From: Turbatrix aceti
Taxonomy: Eukaryota; Nematoda; Chromadorea; Rhabditida; Panagrolaimidae
Length of the DNA stretch: 64,000 nucleotides
Assembly: GCA_963969345.1 (NCBI GenBank)
Contig: OZ017766.1
Location: 6,324,001 to 6,388,000 of the forward strand
Direction: 5' to 3'
Positions 1-10,263 of the stretch are shown here, in pieces. The notes under the pieces are model-generated. The model had not been told where the DNA came from, searched no databases, and saw nothing but the letters and a program-made list of their open reading frames with translations. Numbering within the stretch: position 1 is the stretch's first letter; each line of letters starts with the position of its first letter. A program made the translations under genes and the position numbers.

Positions 1-452
1 AAATCCATTTGCTTGCAACAAAAAAATGTTGCCCAGATGGGACCCGATTTACGCAACACACCGTAATATATTGTCTTATGTGTATTGGTTACATGTCTTT
101 GTCTGTAATTTTGGGTTTTGTTCAATTTCCATTAGTTTCCAAGTTTTGGTTGACAATGTTTGTAAACGTAATTTTAGTCACCCTGCTCATTCCCGGACAG
201 AAAAGTGCTTTTTTTTTCATTCTTGAAGTGGTTTCTGATTTATTGCAAGCAACACTTTTTTTTTGTGGCAAGAAAACGGTAAAATGCTTTTTCTTCACCC
301 CGATGTGGTTTTCTAGCTTCGGAAGTGATTTTTCCGACTTCACCTGGCAAAATCCATTCTTCCAAAAATCTCAATTTATAACAAAAATATATACAACGTG
401 CAAGTATTTAATAATAGAATAAAAATGTAACAGTATGTGATTTTCTTCAAAT
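1..452. other. Non-coding left edge with one copy of dispersed repeat B (about 185-345)
   Basis: No gene is supported here. The ORFs on both strands lack similarity to anything I recognise and overlap a repeat. Bases about 185-345 (aagtgc, T-run, cttgaagtggtttctg, attgcaagcaacac) match, in reverse orientation, the segment near 4640-4815, so this is a dispersed element. The region is the 3' flank of the ATG16 gene, whose stop codon is at 453. Confidence 0.55.
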
Positions 453-3400
453 TCAAGCCCAGATGCATCCGACACGATGACGATCGACGGAAGCCAGGTA
501 GCGTCCCTTTGGATGCCAGGCAGTTGAGAGAACAGCGTGAGAGTGACCATTCCGGAGGACCTTTTCCGTCTTTGTCGTATGCACGTCCCAGACGATGACC
601 TGACCGTCCGTAGATCCAGCGGCGACGTACGAAGAGTTCGGACTGATGCAGAATCTCGCAGTATCAGATGTCGTCTGGAATTGTTCAGCGCTGTAGATGT
701 GGACAGGTGCCAGCGAACGGAGGTCGACCATTATGATGCTTTCGTCGCGGGACATGACAAAGATGCTGCGGGTGTCTGAAAAATGTCAATAAACAAATTT
801 AAAAAAAAAAAGTAAAAACTCACCGTGAGAAATGTTGACGCACGTAGCCTTGGCTGGAGCCAGGTAGGTCTGAACGGGCTGGGGCGATCTGGTGTCCCAG
901 AATCGAACTTGTTTATCCGAGTGACACGAGACGATGGGCATTGCCGACTGGTTGTCGCAGGTCACGTCCAGGCCCATGGAACCCGCAAAGTAGGTTCTTA
1001 GGCCTGAAAAATTACACTTTTATACAAAAAAAATTACAAGAAATGTGCCAGGTAATATTTTAGAAATTTTGCAAAAAAGGTAGCTTTTACCATGAAAAGT
1101 TTTCCTGACAGAGTTTCAATCGCCGAAAATCGCATTTCAACCATTTTTGGCATGTTGTCGCAAAAAAAACTACGGCATTTACAAACTTGGAGTACAAATT
1201 GATCGACGTGATTTTTGATGAAAAATCCGAAAAAAATATAAAAATAGAGGGGTCTCACGATGAAAAATGTCGAAAAACAAATTTTCGGCATTTTTCAAGG
1301 TAATAACCCTGTATTTTTATATTTTTCCTGGATTCTGTATCAAAAATCACGTCGATCTATTTGCACAACGAGTTTGTAAATGCCGTAGTATTTTTTGTTA
1401 CAATGTGCCAAAAATAGTAGAAACGCGATTTTAAGCGACGGTAACCTGTCAAGAAAATTTTACAGTAAACTACTCTTTTTTTGAAATTTCATAAACCATT
1501 TCAAAAAATGTTTATCACCCGAAACATTCATTCAAAGAGTTTCCATATAAGATCCAAAACTCACTTCTCGCCCGACTGAGATCCCACAAAATGAGGGTTC
1601 TATCATTCGACGCAGAAACCACCTGGCTGGTCTGGAGAAATTTCGCAGAATTGACCTTATCCGTGTGGGAGGTAAAAGCCATAAACTGACGCTGGTTTTC
1701 AATTGTCCAGATCCGAACTGAGTGATCGGCAGACGCGGCAAGGATGTACCGAGCGTCAATATCAATATCCAGACGCGTAATTGTCTTATTCGCGCCGAGA
1801 AAGTCGCATTTCTTCATGACCTGTTCGCTGCTCACTTCCCACATTGTCACCTTTGCATTTGAATTCGCAGTGAACAGAAACTTTCCGTTGGGATGCCAGA
1901 GGACGTCGTGTACCTCGCAGGCGCCCTGTTCGAATTTGGCATTGCACCGGGAAGGCAGAATGTCGTGCATGGACTCGTTGTACGCAAGTTCGTGGGTGCC
2001 ATCGGCTGAGAGGACTTCGAAGCTGAAAAAAACAGCAAAAATAAAAAAAAGAGTTCAAAAAAAAAATAATCCATCCACCCTCAAACTAGATAATAGCCTA
2101 ATTATACATAAATGCACAATATACAAGTTACCTTTCAACCAAGCAGTCATGCTCGATAGTTTGGGACTTTGTATGGCTAAAAATTGTGAAAAAAATTCAG
2201 TATCCGCACATTTTAGTTGTTAAATACAAAAATATTGGTGCAATGAAAACCGTGATGTAAAAATTGCATTTAAAAGAACGTAAATGACATATTAATGCTC
2301 AGAATCGTGAAAAAGAAAAAAATACCCGTAGAAATTAAAAATTCTTTAGACATCAAAATTTTTCAAACGGAAAAAAAATTTCGAAGCAAACATTTTTCAA
2401 ATGCATAAAAAAATCTCGACACAATTTTTTTGAAACCGAAAAAAAAAAGATTTTGATGCAGACATTTTTTTACCAAATATTTGAAGAAAAAAAATTCAAA
2501 TCAGAATGAAAATCTAAAAACTAAAATTTTTAAAAACGGAAAAAAACAAAAATTTTCGAAACCAAAAAATACTCCAAAACGAATATTTTCAACATCGAAA
2601 AAAAATTCTGAAACGAAAATTTTTTAAACCAAGTTATTTTTTAAATCAGAAAAAAAATTTTTTTAAATGCAATCGGTGAATATTTGTTACCAAAAAAATT
2701 AGTTAATGACTAGAAGGGTGATAGAAAAAAAGGAGGTAATTACTACAGTAACCCATCACCACAATCAAGCACACCCAAAAACTCACTCTGGCTCGAGAGC
2801 CGGCAAATCAGACGTCGCAGCGGCTATTTGTTCCTGTATGAGACGTTTTTTGATTTCATTCATTTTTCTGAAATGTAAAAAAAAAATGGAAAATTGTTAA
2901 ATAAAGGTTAAAAAAAACTCACTCTTCTTCAAAAGCATTTTTGAGATTGATAAGCTCGATTTCCTTGCTCTTGCATTCCTTGATGCGCTCGAGAAATTCG
3001 GTTCTCTCGTTATCCGCTTTCACGTAGTCTTGCTGGAGTTTTTTGTAACTCATCTGGAGTGCGAGCAACTCGTCAGAAACCAGTCGACGGTCAGAATCCG
3101 TTTCCTGGAGCTTGGCTTTCGTCTGCTTGAGTTCTTCCTCGAGTAAAATGCGTTTGGTGATTGCCTCGTCTCTTCTGAAAGCCAAATAAAATAAAATTCA
3201 AGCCAAAAAAAAGTGGCACAAACATTTTGAAAATTTCATTAACAATAAAAAAATTTTGTAAGAAAAATCGAACGAGCGTAAATAATTTTGACCGTGTTCG
3301 CAAACGAAAATCGAACAAATTATTTTTTTTTGTTGTGTGAAATTTTGTTCCTAAAAACGAAAAATTGGGTAATTCACGTTTTTTCAATTTTCAGACAACA

Positions 3401-4016
3401 ATTTTCCTAAATTTGTTAAAGGCAAAATTTGGAAAATGGTTTTTGCCATTTTTTTGTTAAAAAAATATTAATTCTGACATCATTTTCCCAATTTTCGTTC
3501 CCACAACCCAAATAAAATCCAATTCAATTCCCCCCAAAAAATGCAATCAACTTACTCAACAGAAAGTTGCCTGAGCTGTTGTTCAACCTGTTCCAGGCGT
3601 TTGGTCTTTTCGATGAGTTCCTGGTCATTTCTGACCTTCTGTCGACACAGATTGTCTAATTCCTGCTGGAGTTTGGCCACTGATTCACTCTCCAGGGCTC
3701 TGAAAAAAAAAGAAATCAATAAACATCAAACGCAAAATTTAAAACTACGATAAACAATCAAAAAACCGTAACTTACGTATCGTTACTTGCCGTGCTTCGA
3801 TTCCGTTGTCTAATTCGGCTGTTTTTGAGGGCTACATTGAGGTTATCCGATATAAGTTTGTCTAAATCAAATTTAAAAATAAATAAAAAAATTCACAAAT
3901 AAAACAGAAAAAAACATACATGAATCAAAAATGCGTTCAAATTGAACGCACTGTTTGTTTCGCTGCTTTAATCTTTCGAGGATGATACCTCGGTAATCGG
4001 ATGATTCAGGTGTCAT
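453..4016 (-). CDS. atg-16: Autophagy-related protein 16 (ATG16/ATG16L1 family)
   Basis: Eight exons join in frame: 4016-3920, 3861-3777, 3699-3556, 3174-2923, 2867-2787, 2022-1565, 1003-824 and 775-453, giving 539 residues. ATG16 forms a complex with ATG12-ATG5 and directs LC3/GABARAP lipidation to the growing autophagosome membrane. Residues 1-40 are a helical Arg/Gln-rich segment (ILERLKQRNKQ, FERIFDS) matching the ATG5-binding region. Residues about 60-215 are charged heptad sequence, the dimerising coiled coil. Residues about 220-539 hold seven WD40 blades with typical endings (VTMWEV, VRIWTI, LILWDL, VRFWDT, VIVWDV, GCIWA). Length fits metazoan ATG16L1, slightly shorter. The start at 4016 was chosen because it begins the ATG5-binding helix. 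The 764-bp intron 2023-2786 could hide a small exon. Confidence 0.9.
1030..1510. repeat. Palindromic MITE-like repeat A, copy 1, in an atg-16 intron
   Basis: Imperfect inverted repeat filling intron 6 of atg-16. The arms share gatcgacgtgatttttgatg, a run aaatataaaaat near the centre, and gccgaaaat. The outer ends read gcaaaaaaggtagctttta on the left and a related reverse complement on the right. It has no coding capacity. Related copies lie near 4262, 15966, 20010 and 61505. Exact borders and target-site duplication could not be fixed by eye. Confidence 0.7.
2023..2786. other. Long AT-rich intron of atg-16
   Basis: Intron between the coiled-coil and WD40 exons. From about 2330 to 2700 it is a degenerate local repeat of A-runs plus ttttcaaa/cgaaa units with no open coding frame. 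I see no extra exon, but a short one cannot be excluded. Confidence 0.5.
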
Positions 4017-4261
4017 CGTAGCATCCGTAGAACTGTGATGGCACAAATAAAAACAATCTATATCAATATCAGCGTCGATGATACCCGCAAGCGACGCTCG
4101 AACGAATCGCGATTTCGTGAGAAACTGACACAAAAAAAAAAAGAAAGTCAGCTGGTTTTGGAGTAACGCTCGGCAGACTGCGTGCAGGAATCGATGCAAA
4201 GAGGTTCTGGTGTTTTGTGTCCAACGCTAACGCGCGCTCATATTTATGATTTTTCTCGCCG

Positions 4262-4820
4262 GGAAAGCCCGCGGCCGTGATTTTTGATGCAAAATCGAAG
4301 AAAAATATAATAATACAGGGTTATTACTTTGAAAAATGCCGAAAATATTATTTAAAAATATTCACAATGGCACATTTTTTTTGGCATTTTTAAGTTGATT
4401 TATATATTTTTACATTTTTTTCAGATTTTTAATCAAAAATTACGCCAATCTATTTGCACTCCGAGTTTGTAAATGCCGTAGTTTTTTTGCTACAACGTGC
4501 CAAAAATTGTCTAAAATGGTAGAAACACGATTTTCGGCGATTGTAACTCTGTCAGGAAAACTTTTCATGGTAAAAGCTACCTTTTTGGCGAAATTTCTAA
4601 AATATTCAGATATAAACCATATCGGAGTGAGGAAAAGCACTTTACTGTTTGAGAATCCATTAATTTGATTTTTCCTTTTTGTTATTTTTCCTTCCGCACC
4701 GTGGAAAATCCGTTTTCATGACGCAAAAAAAAGTGTTGCTTGCAATAAATCAGAAACCACTTCAAGAACGAAAAAAAGCACTTTTCTGTCTGAGAATCCA
4801 TGAATTCAGACAATTTTTGA
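4262..4820. repeat. MITE-like repeat A copy 2 (about 4262-4625) and repeat B copy 2 (about 4640-4815)
   Basis: Upstream of atg-16. The first part is the palindromic repeat A (aatataataatacagggttattac, gccgaaaat, atgccgtagtttttt). It is directly followed by a second repeat whose sequence (gtgttgcttgcaataaatc, ccacttcaagaacg) is the reverse complement of 185-345. Neither contains a supported gene. Confidence 0.6.
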
Positions 4821-4826
4821 TGTTGA

Positions 4827-4975
4827 TCACACACCAGAAGCATGCGAAAAATCGACGGCCGATTTGTATGTTACTGCATGTGGATATTCGGAACCGATCC
4901 ATTTGTAACATTTGTAAATAATATGCAGAAATATTGATTGGACAGTTGCATTTCTGGGATTTGGAGCGACATCTT
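4827..4975 (-). pseudogene. Broken relative of the neighbouring four-helix membrane protein (last exon only)
   Basis: On the minus strand a frame reads SIFLHIIYKCYKWIGSE and runs to a stop at 4827. It closely matches the last helix of the gene at 5251-5761 (SVFLHLVYKCYKWIVSE). No matching upstream exons are visible between it and 5250; the upstream side is occupied by a fragment of palindromic repeat C near 5068-5115. It is either a decayed tandem copy or a leftover terminal exon. Calling it a pseudogene is inference. Confidence 0.45.
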
Positions 4976-5250
4976 TATAAAGTGATCAGTGTATTGTTTA
5001 TGACAGATTGATAAACAGTAACATAAACTGTTATCGTTTACATAACATCCTTCACAAAGACATAAAAAATTGGCCTCAGGCATTTTTTTGAACATGACTC
5101 ATCGCGCGCCTGACTCTTTTTTGTCCGTTCGGTCGAATTTAGCACTTATTCATTTATTTTCCTCCTCTTAAATTCCAATAAACGCAAAGTGCATTTTTTA
5201 ATGATTTATTTTTAGAAGTTGTATTCTTTCAAATTTTATGTTGTAAATAT

Positions 5251-5761
5251 TCAGTATTGAAATGAATGTTCTTCGGAAACGATCCATTTGTAACACTTGT
5301 AAACCAGGTGCAGGAAGACTGATTTGACAATTATCATAAGCACTAAAGTAAAAATTCTAAGGGTTATCACAGAATTCAGAGGTAGATCGGTATCGGGGTA
5401 TGCCTTAAGAAAGACAAAGATAAGAATTCCTTGGATAATCTTGATGATATTTATGATTACCTGAAAATTGGGGTGGTTAATTTAAATTTTGGAAAAGGGC
5501 TGAAAAATGTCTTACACCGATAACAAGATATGGGATCAAGAAGCCGCTTCTTTTGTTTTGTGCACCAAACAAGACAAGCCCCATAGTGATGCCATCCAGA
5601 ACAGATAAGATCCATTGATTCTGAGATCCAGGAAGCGGGGATTCGTCTTTGGGTTGAGCGATTGATTGAAGCACGGCGATGCAATCTAATACGATCATTA
5701 CGATGCAGAACACAATGGTGGCAGTTTGCACTTCAGTACAGCAGTAGCGATCCGATGCCAT
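5251..5761 (-). CDS. Four-helix integral membrane protein, unknown function
   Basis: Two exons, 5761-5516 and 5460-5251, join in phase to give 151 residues. Four hydrophobic helices are visible, at about residues 12-34 (TATIVFCIVMIVLDCIAVL), 48-66, 72-103 (spanning the intron) and 115-145. The short amino terminus (MASDRYCCTE) has no signal peptide. The carboxyl end is Tyr/Cys/Lys-rich (YKCYKWIVSEEHSFQY), probably cytosolic. The layout resembles small tetraspan families that are abundant in nematodes, but I cannot assign a family or function. The intron is bounded by GTAAGA and TTTTCAG. A decayed relative of its last exon lies just downstream at 4827. Confidence 0.75.
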
Positions 5762-6344
5762 GATAGTTTGATGACAAAAAAAATCGGTAATTCGAATACG
5801 GTAAGTTGTCCGTTTAATGGGAAGAGAGTAAGGTTTTTTGTTTGGGAAAAAAAATTAAATACGTAAAATCTTTGTGAGTCAGGCTGGCTTACTCACAAAT
5901 GTTTTTTATGTATCATTATTCATTTCTTCGAAACTTTTCATCATTGTTTCACAATTGTGGACACTGATGATCCACAGAAAAGTTCACTATGAGTCACTTT
6001 AAGTAAACTCTGCAGTTGTTGCATCAACAGAAAAAAACAAAAAGAGTCATTATTTTATTACGAGATTCATTAAAAAATGACTGATTAAAAATACACATTA
6101 CATAGTATTTTTGAGAATTATGTATTTCTATATGTATAATATTTCAAGCGCAAGAGATCTTTAACAAAATGAACTGATTTTAAAAACTATCATAGATATC
6201 AAAATACACAGTTGAAAACACAAAAAGTGTTTTATCTATGATTGACAATTTATTACAAATATACATATGTATGTATTTAGTTCACCATGTTAAAAATGTT
6301 ATATATGTATGTACATACATATTCACTTGCGATCATAGTAAATT
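5762..6344. other. Intergenic, AT-rich
   Basis: Between the four-helix gene and the inverted duplication. It contains short atgtatgt/acatacat runs near 6260-6320 and no supported gene. Confidence 0.5.
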
Positions 6345-6593
6345 GCATATTCAGGCAACTACAAACCACAAAAAACTTCACAGTGATCAGGTACGTAAAC
6401 TGACATTGCGACATCGGCGGAGAATAACACATTTATGAGTCAAACAATAATCCAACGTCAAAAACAATGTACATTCACTGTACGATACCAAATAAAGTCC
6501 AAACAGTTTTGACACCATCATCTGGTTTCCCGCCAGACGATGTTTTGTTCGTGATGTTTTCCGTAAGCTGAAAAAAACGGAAGTTGGTTTGGC

Positions 6594-6600
6594 TATAAAA
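6594..6600 (+). promoter_or_regulatory. TATA box of Gly-rich gene 1
   Basis: TATAAAA in ggctataaaagacagtcgg, 114 bp before the start codon. The same context stands before the inverted paralogue (9307-9314), so the core promoter was duplicated with the gene. A tttttttcag acceptor-like site just before the ATG (ending 6698) could mark a trans-splice or leader intron. Confidence 0.6.
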
Positions 6601-6713
6601 GACAGTCGGCGATCCTGGAAATATTCACAATCAGAATTTGTATTCGCTTTTACCAGTCTAGCGATTTTTTACTGTACTCTAAAAATCATTTTTTTCAGAA
6701 TTCTAAAAAAACC

Positions 6714-7070
6714 ATGATGAAGTTTCTGATTGTCGCCGCCTGCTGCCTGATCGTTACCGCTCAATTCGGCAACGAAGGATGGCAGAGTGAAAACGGCGGT
6801 CTCTCTTCTGGCAGCCGAGGTGGCCTCGGCGGAGGAGAAGGCGGTTTTGGAGGAAACCAAGGCGGTCGAGGCGGCTTCGGCGGTCGAAACGGTGGATTTG
6901 GAGGCAACCAGGGCGGTCGTGGAGGACGTCACGGCGGTCACGGACACGGACATGGAGGTCCTCGTCCTTCCGGTCCTCCGCCTTCAGGTGCTCCTTTTGG
7001 CCGTCGTTCAACCGTTACTGGCACTCCTGTTACCACAACTTCTACCACAACGACCACGTCGACGGCCTAA
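6714..7070 (+). CDS. Secreted Gly/His-rich low-complexity protein 1
   Basis: Single exon, 118 residues. Residues 1-17 (MMKFLIVAACCLIVTAQ) are a clear signal peptide. The body consists of GG(F/R)GG, GGNQGGRGG and HGGHGHGHGG repeats, followed by a Pro-rich stretch and a Thr/Ser tail (TTTSTTTTTSTA) likely to be O-glycosylated. The composition suits a secreted structural, cuticle or eggshell protein, a metal-binding His-rich protein, or one of the Gly-rich antimicrobial-type peptides of nematodes. The sequence alone does not decide. Its near-twin on the opposite strand is at 8852-9196. The copies differ in number of Gly repeats, as expected for slippage. Confidence 0.8.
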   Translation: MMKFLIVAACCLIVTAQFGNEGWQSENGGLSSGSRGGLGGGEGGFGGNQGGRGGFGGRNGGFGGNQGGRGGRHGGHGHGHGGPRPSGPPPSGAPFGRRSTVTGTPVTTTSTTTTTSTA

Positions 7071-7090
7071 ATGCCTAAATCAATCAACAT

Positions 7091-7602
7091 AAATTTTTTA
7101 TGATTGCAACAAATTATTTTAAATAAATATCATTTCGAAAATAATTTTTGGGTACCTGAACCGAAATTTTGATTTTGGTTTTGGGGATTTCGGTTCCGGT
7201 TCCGGTTCCAAGCGCATGCATACTTTAAAAAAAAGTGCAAAAGACGCCCCTAAAAATAAATACATTATTTACAAGTCAGACGCATAATAGACAAGCGCGT
7301 ATCAAAAAGATGACACAAGCTACGGGTTCAGCAGAGTTTCAAGTCCGGTACACTGTTTGCAATGTAACATAAAAAAAACTGGTTGGGTTCAAAAAAAACA
7401 TGAAAACGTAACCTTCTCGGATAACGTGAAGCAGCAAGCCCGAGACGAACATAAAGTTGACGTACGACAAACATCCCGAAACATGAGTTAGTTGCTGCTT
7501 GCAGACAAGCTAGTTCTATTTAAGTCCCCCGAGGCAGTGTCAAGAACTTTTTTCCTCCTGTCTGCCTGTAAGCACCGATCTCTGTTTCCGTTCCGTTCCA
7601 CG
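7091..7602. other. Intergenic with short GGTTCC-type repeats
   Basis: Just past the inverted-repeat arm, 7150-7210 has a run of imperfect gattttggttttgg and ggttccggttcc repeats. The rest is upstream sequence of the phosphatase-fold gene. An in-frame ATG at 7492 extends that gene's frame, but the next one at 7603 starts the signal peptide and is preferred. Confidence 0.5.
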
Positions 7603-8687
7603 ATGTCAATGTCGATGTCAAATTTATTATCCGTGGTAGGAGTGGCACTTTTGGCCGCCGTAATCGTCTCTGGACAGTATTTATCGACGCCAAATGTCTA
7701 CAACACGGGTCAGGGATCGACGAGGATTCGGGTCATGACGATCAACATCTGGCTCAACGGTATGAACGTCAACAACGGTCTCCAGAAGGTCGCGAATCAA
7801 ATTTCGCAGATTCAGGCGGATATTGTGGTGATGCAGGAAGTTGCCGGACAAGATACCGTTGACGAAGTTTGTCGGATGCTTGGTGGCAGCTGGCGGGGGA
7901 TCACTACAACTGGATTTCTTGCTGATATTGCTATTTTGACGCATTTTAACGTAAGTTTGATTTTACCATCCAAAAAAAATTAAAAAAAAAAATTTAGATC
8001 GATGACAGCTCCGCAGCGTCTTCTTCCGATTCCACAGCGATGGGTGCCATTATTACGCTACCATCCGGTCAGCGTGTGAACACCTGGTCTCTTCACCTGG
8101 ATTTCAATTATTACGGTCCCTACGCCGCGAACGATAAATCGATAACCACAGTTTCACAAATGCTTTTGGCCGAACGAGACAGAATCCAAAATGTCGAAAA
8201 CCTCCTCGCCACCCCATCATTTGTTCAAGCATATCAAAACGCAAATCAAATTCCCCTGATCGTGGCGGGAGACTTCAATTCACCCTCCCATCTCGACTGG
8301 ATTGAAAGCACTCGTCAGTGGCATGGTGGATGGGTTTTCCAGTGGCCGGTTACGGTCATGCTTGAGAGACAAGCAGGTCTGTCGGATTCTTACCGACAGA
8401 TCCACCCGGATCCCTACAGTCAACCCGGTAACACGTGGTCAACGGTGCACAACGCATCCGATAGTTGGCCGGATTACGCAATTCCTGAACCGCAGGATAG
8501 AATTGACTTTATCTTGTACAGGGGACAGGGGCTGACTCCGATTAACTCATTTATCTATTCCGGCACCCAACCACTGAGAAACAAACCCGATCAGGCGGAT
8601 AACGCTTGGCCCAGTGATCATTATGCCGTTGTTACTGATTTTGTTGTTGCAGAGAGCAGTGGTAATGGAAATTATTACGCTGGATAA
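7603..8687 (+). CDS. Secreted endonuclease/exonuclease/phosphatase (EEP) superfamily enzyme
   Basis: Two exons, 7603-7950 and 7998-8687 (47-bp intron, phase 0), encode 345 residues. A signal peptide ends near residue 25 (LLSVVGVALLAAVIVSG). The EEP catalytic signature is complete: TINIW (Asn48), QE at 78-79 with metal-binding Glu79, LHLD with His149, GDFNS with Asp208/Asn210, DRIDFI (283-288) and SDHYAV (322-327). The superfamily includes DNase I, sphingomyelinases, inositol phosphatases and related Mg-dependent phosphodiesterases. With a signal peptide and no membrane anchor this should be a secreted hydrolase, but the substrate cannot be told from the motifs. It stands between the two inverted Gly-rich genes. 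Confidence 0.85.
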
Positions 8688-8851
8688 AATAAAATTATGA
8701 ACGCTAAAATGAAGGATGAATTGTTATCATTTTTTTATTTTATCATTCACAAAATGAAAAAAAAAAAGCAATCATCTGTACAGGCAAAAAAATTGTAATT
8801 AATTATGGTAATTAACATAATTAGTACATATTATTCGATTGATTTAGGCAT

Positions 8852-9196
8852 TTAGGCTGTCGACGTGGTCGTTGTGGTAGAAGTTGTGGTAACAGGAGTG
8901 CCAGTAACGGTTGAGCGACGGCCGAAAGGTGCACCTGAAGGCGGAGGGCCGGAAGGACGAGGACCTCCATGTCCGTGTACGTGACCGCCGTGACGTCCTC
9001 CACGACCGACTTGGTTGCCTCCGAAGCCGCCTTCGCCTTGACCCCTGCCGAAACCGCCTTCTCCTCCGCCGAAGCCACCTTGGCCGCCTTCAAAGCTTTC
9101 AGAGGAGAGACCGCTGCTTTCACTCAGTGATTCGTCATTGCCGAATTGAGCGGCAACGATCAGGCAGCAGGCAGCGACAATCAGAAGCTTCATCAT
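8852..9196 (-). CDS. Secreted Gly/His-rich low-complexity protein 2
   Basis: Single exon, 114 residues, inverted paralogue of the gene at 6714. Signal peptide MMKLLIVAACCLIVAAQ, then a Ser/Glu-rich segment (SLSESSGLSSESFEG), Gly repeats, GGRHGGHVHGHGG and the same Pro-rich/Thr-rich tail. The main difference from copy 1 is the amino-terminal quarter and fewer FGG units. The start is the first Met of the tandem ATG ATG, as in copy 1. The two genes are convergent, with the EEP gene between them. Confidence 0.8.
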   Translation of the reverse strand: MMKLLIVAACCLIVAAQFGNDESLSESSGLSSESFEGGQGGFGGGEGGFGRGQGEGGFGGNQVGRGGRHGGHVHGHGGPRPSGPPPSGAPFGRRSTVTGTPVTTTSTTTTTSTA

Positions 9197-9306
9197 GGTT
9201 TTTGTAGAATTCTGAAAAAATAATTTTAGAGTACAGTAAAAAATCGCTGGACTGTTAAAAGCGAATACAAATTCTGATTGTGAATATTTCCAGGATCGCC
9301 GACCGC

Positions 9307-9314
9307 CTTTTATA
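9307..9314 (-). promoter_or_regulatory. TATA box of Gly-rich gene 2
   Basis: CTATAAAA on the minus strand, in the same context as the box at 6594 and at a matching distance from the start codon. Confidence 0.55.
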
Positions 9315-9545
9315 GCCAAACCAACTTCCGTTTTTTTTCAGCTTACGGAAAACATCACGAACAAAACAACGTCTGGCGGGAAACCAGATAATGGTGTCAA
9401 AACTGTTTGGACTTTATTTGGAACCGTACGCACAGTTTTTGTTGATTGTTTTTGACGTCGGATTATTGTTTGACTCATGAATGTGCTTTTCCGACGGCGT
9501 TATAATAAATATCGTGTCACCATTGTATATGTACGTACCTGATCA

Positions 9546-10259
9546 CTGCGGGTTATATTTTTAGTTGTTGACGATACATAAATATGTACTAAATATATTC
9601 AGAAGAGTGTTGCAAAGGATTAAAAAACATGGTATCATCTGTAGGGATTTCCCGAGAACATTGCAAAGTGCCATGTAAAGTTTCTTCAAATCCAAAAATG
9701 CAATAAAGAAGAAAACTGCAATCATTTTTTTGAAAAATTAAAAAAAAAATTGATAATCATTGTAAATTGTAATTTTCAATTTTTCTGTTTTTTGACAAAC
9801 ATAAAGCGCATTTCATCTGTTTTCATGCGCCAGCTGGTTCATGAGATCTTCTCAGCTGCTTTTATCCTGCCCATTGATGCTTCGTCGTCAACTCATGTCA
9901 GAAGCGTCCTTTATTCAGCCCAACATGTACAATATGTTGTATGTAGTCTAAAAAAATAACGCGAACGTGACCGCCACAAAATCTAAAATCTCACATGGCA
10001 GCGTCGCCCCTGACAACGCCCCCGTCGTCCACGTCCTCTTCCCAAAGTTTTTGATGCAACAATGGCCGTTTTTTTCATCGTTGGTCAGTCGAACGATTAA
10101 TGTGTTACGTGTCCTCGGTAACAAATGAATGATTCACGGAGGCAACGTTGCAACGTTTCATGCGATTCGCCCGATGTGGTTTTTTTACGTTTTTTTTTAT
10201 TATCGTTGCATATTTTTTTGAATTGTAAAATTCTATTTTTTAGCATTGTCCAAAAAATT
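9546..10259. other. Intergenic, nothing recognised
   Basis: AT-rich and mixed sequence between the inverted duplication and the TTAA element. Short ORFs exist but have no recognisable domain and no splice-consistent extension. Confidence 0.45.
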
Positions 10260-10263
10260 TTAA

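Larger units (their letters stand above)
6345..7090 (+). repeat. Left arm of a ~700-bp inverted duplication
   Basis: This segment (promoter plus Gly-rich gene) reappears in reverse orientation at about 8835-9545. The match includes upstream sequence (cagtgatcaggtacgta, tccaaacagttttgacacc, gggaaaccag in reverse), the TATA box, the 5' leader and most of the coding region. The unique DNA between the arms holds the secreted phosphatase-fold gene. Confidence 0.8.
8835..9545 (-). repeat. Right arm of the ~700-bp inverted duplication
   Basis: Reverse-complement counterpart of 6345-7090. It contains the second Gly-rich gene, its TATA box and about 250 bp of upstream sequence. Similarity fades beyond about 9545 (gtatatgtacgtacctgatc). 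Confidence 0.8.

Noticed and set aside
453..779. Plus-strand ORF opposite the last ATG16 exons
   Set aside because: Shadow of the WD40 coding exon on the other strand.
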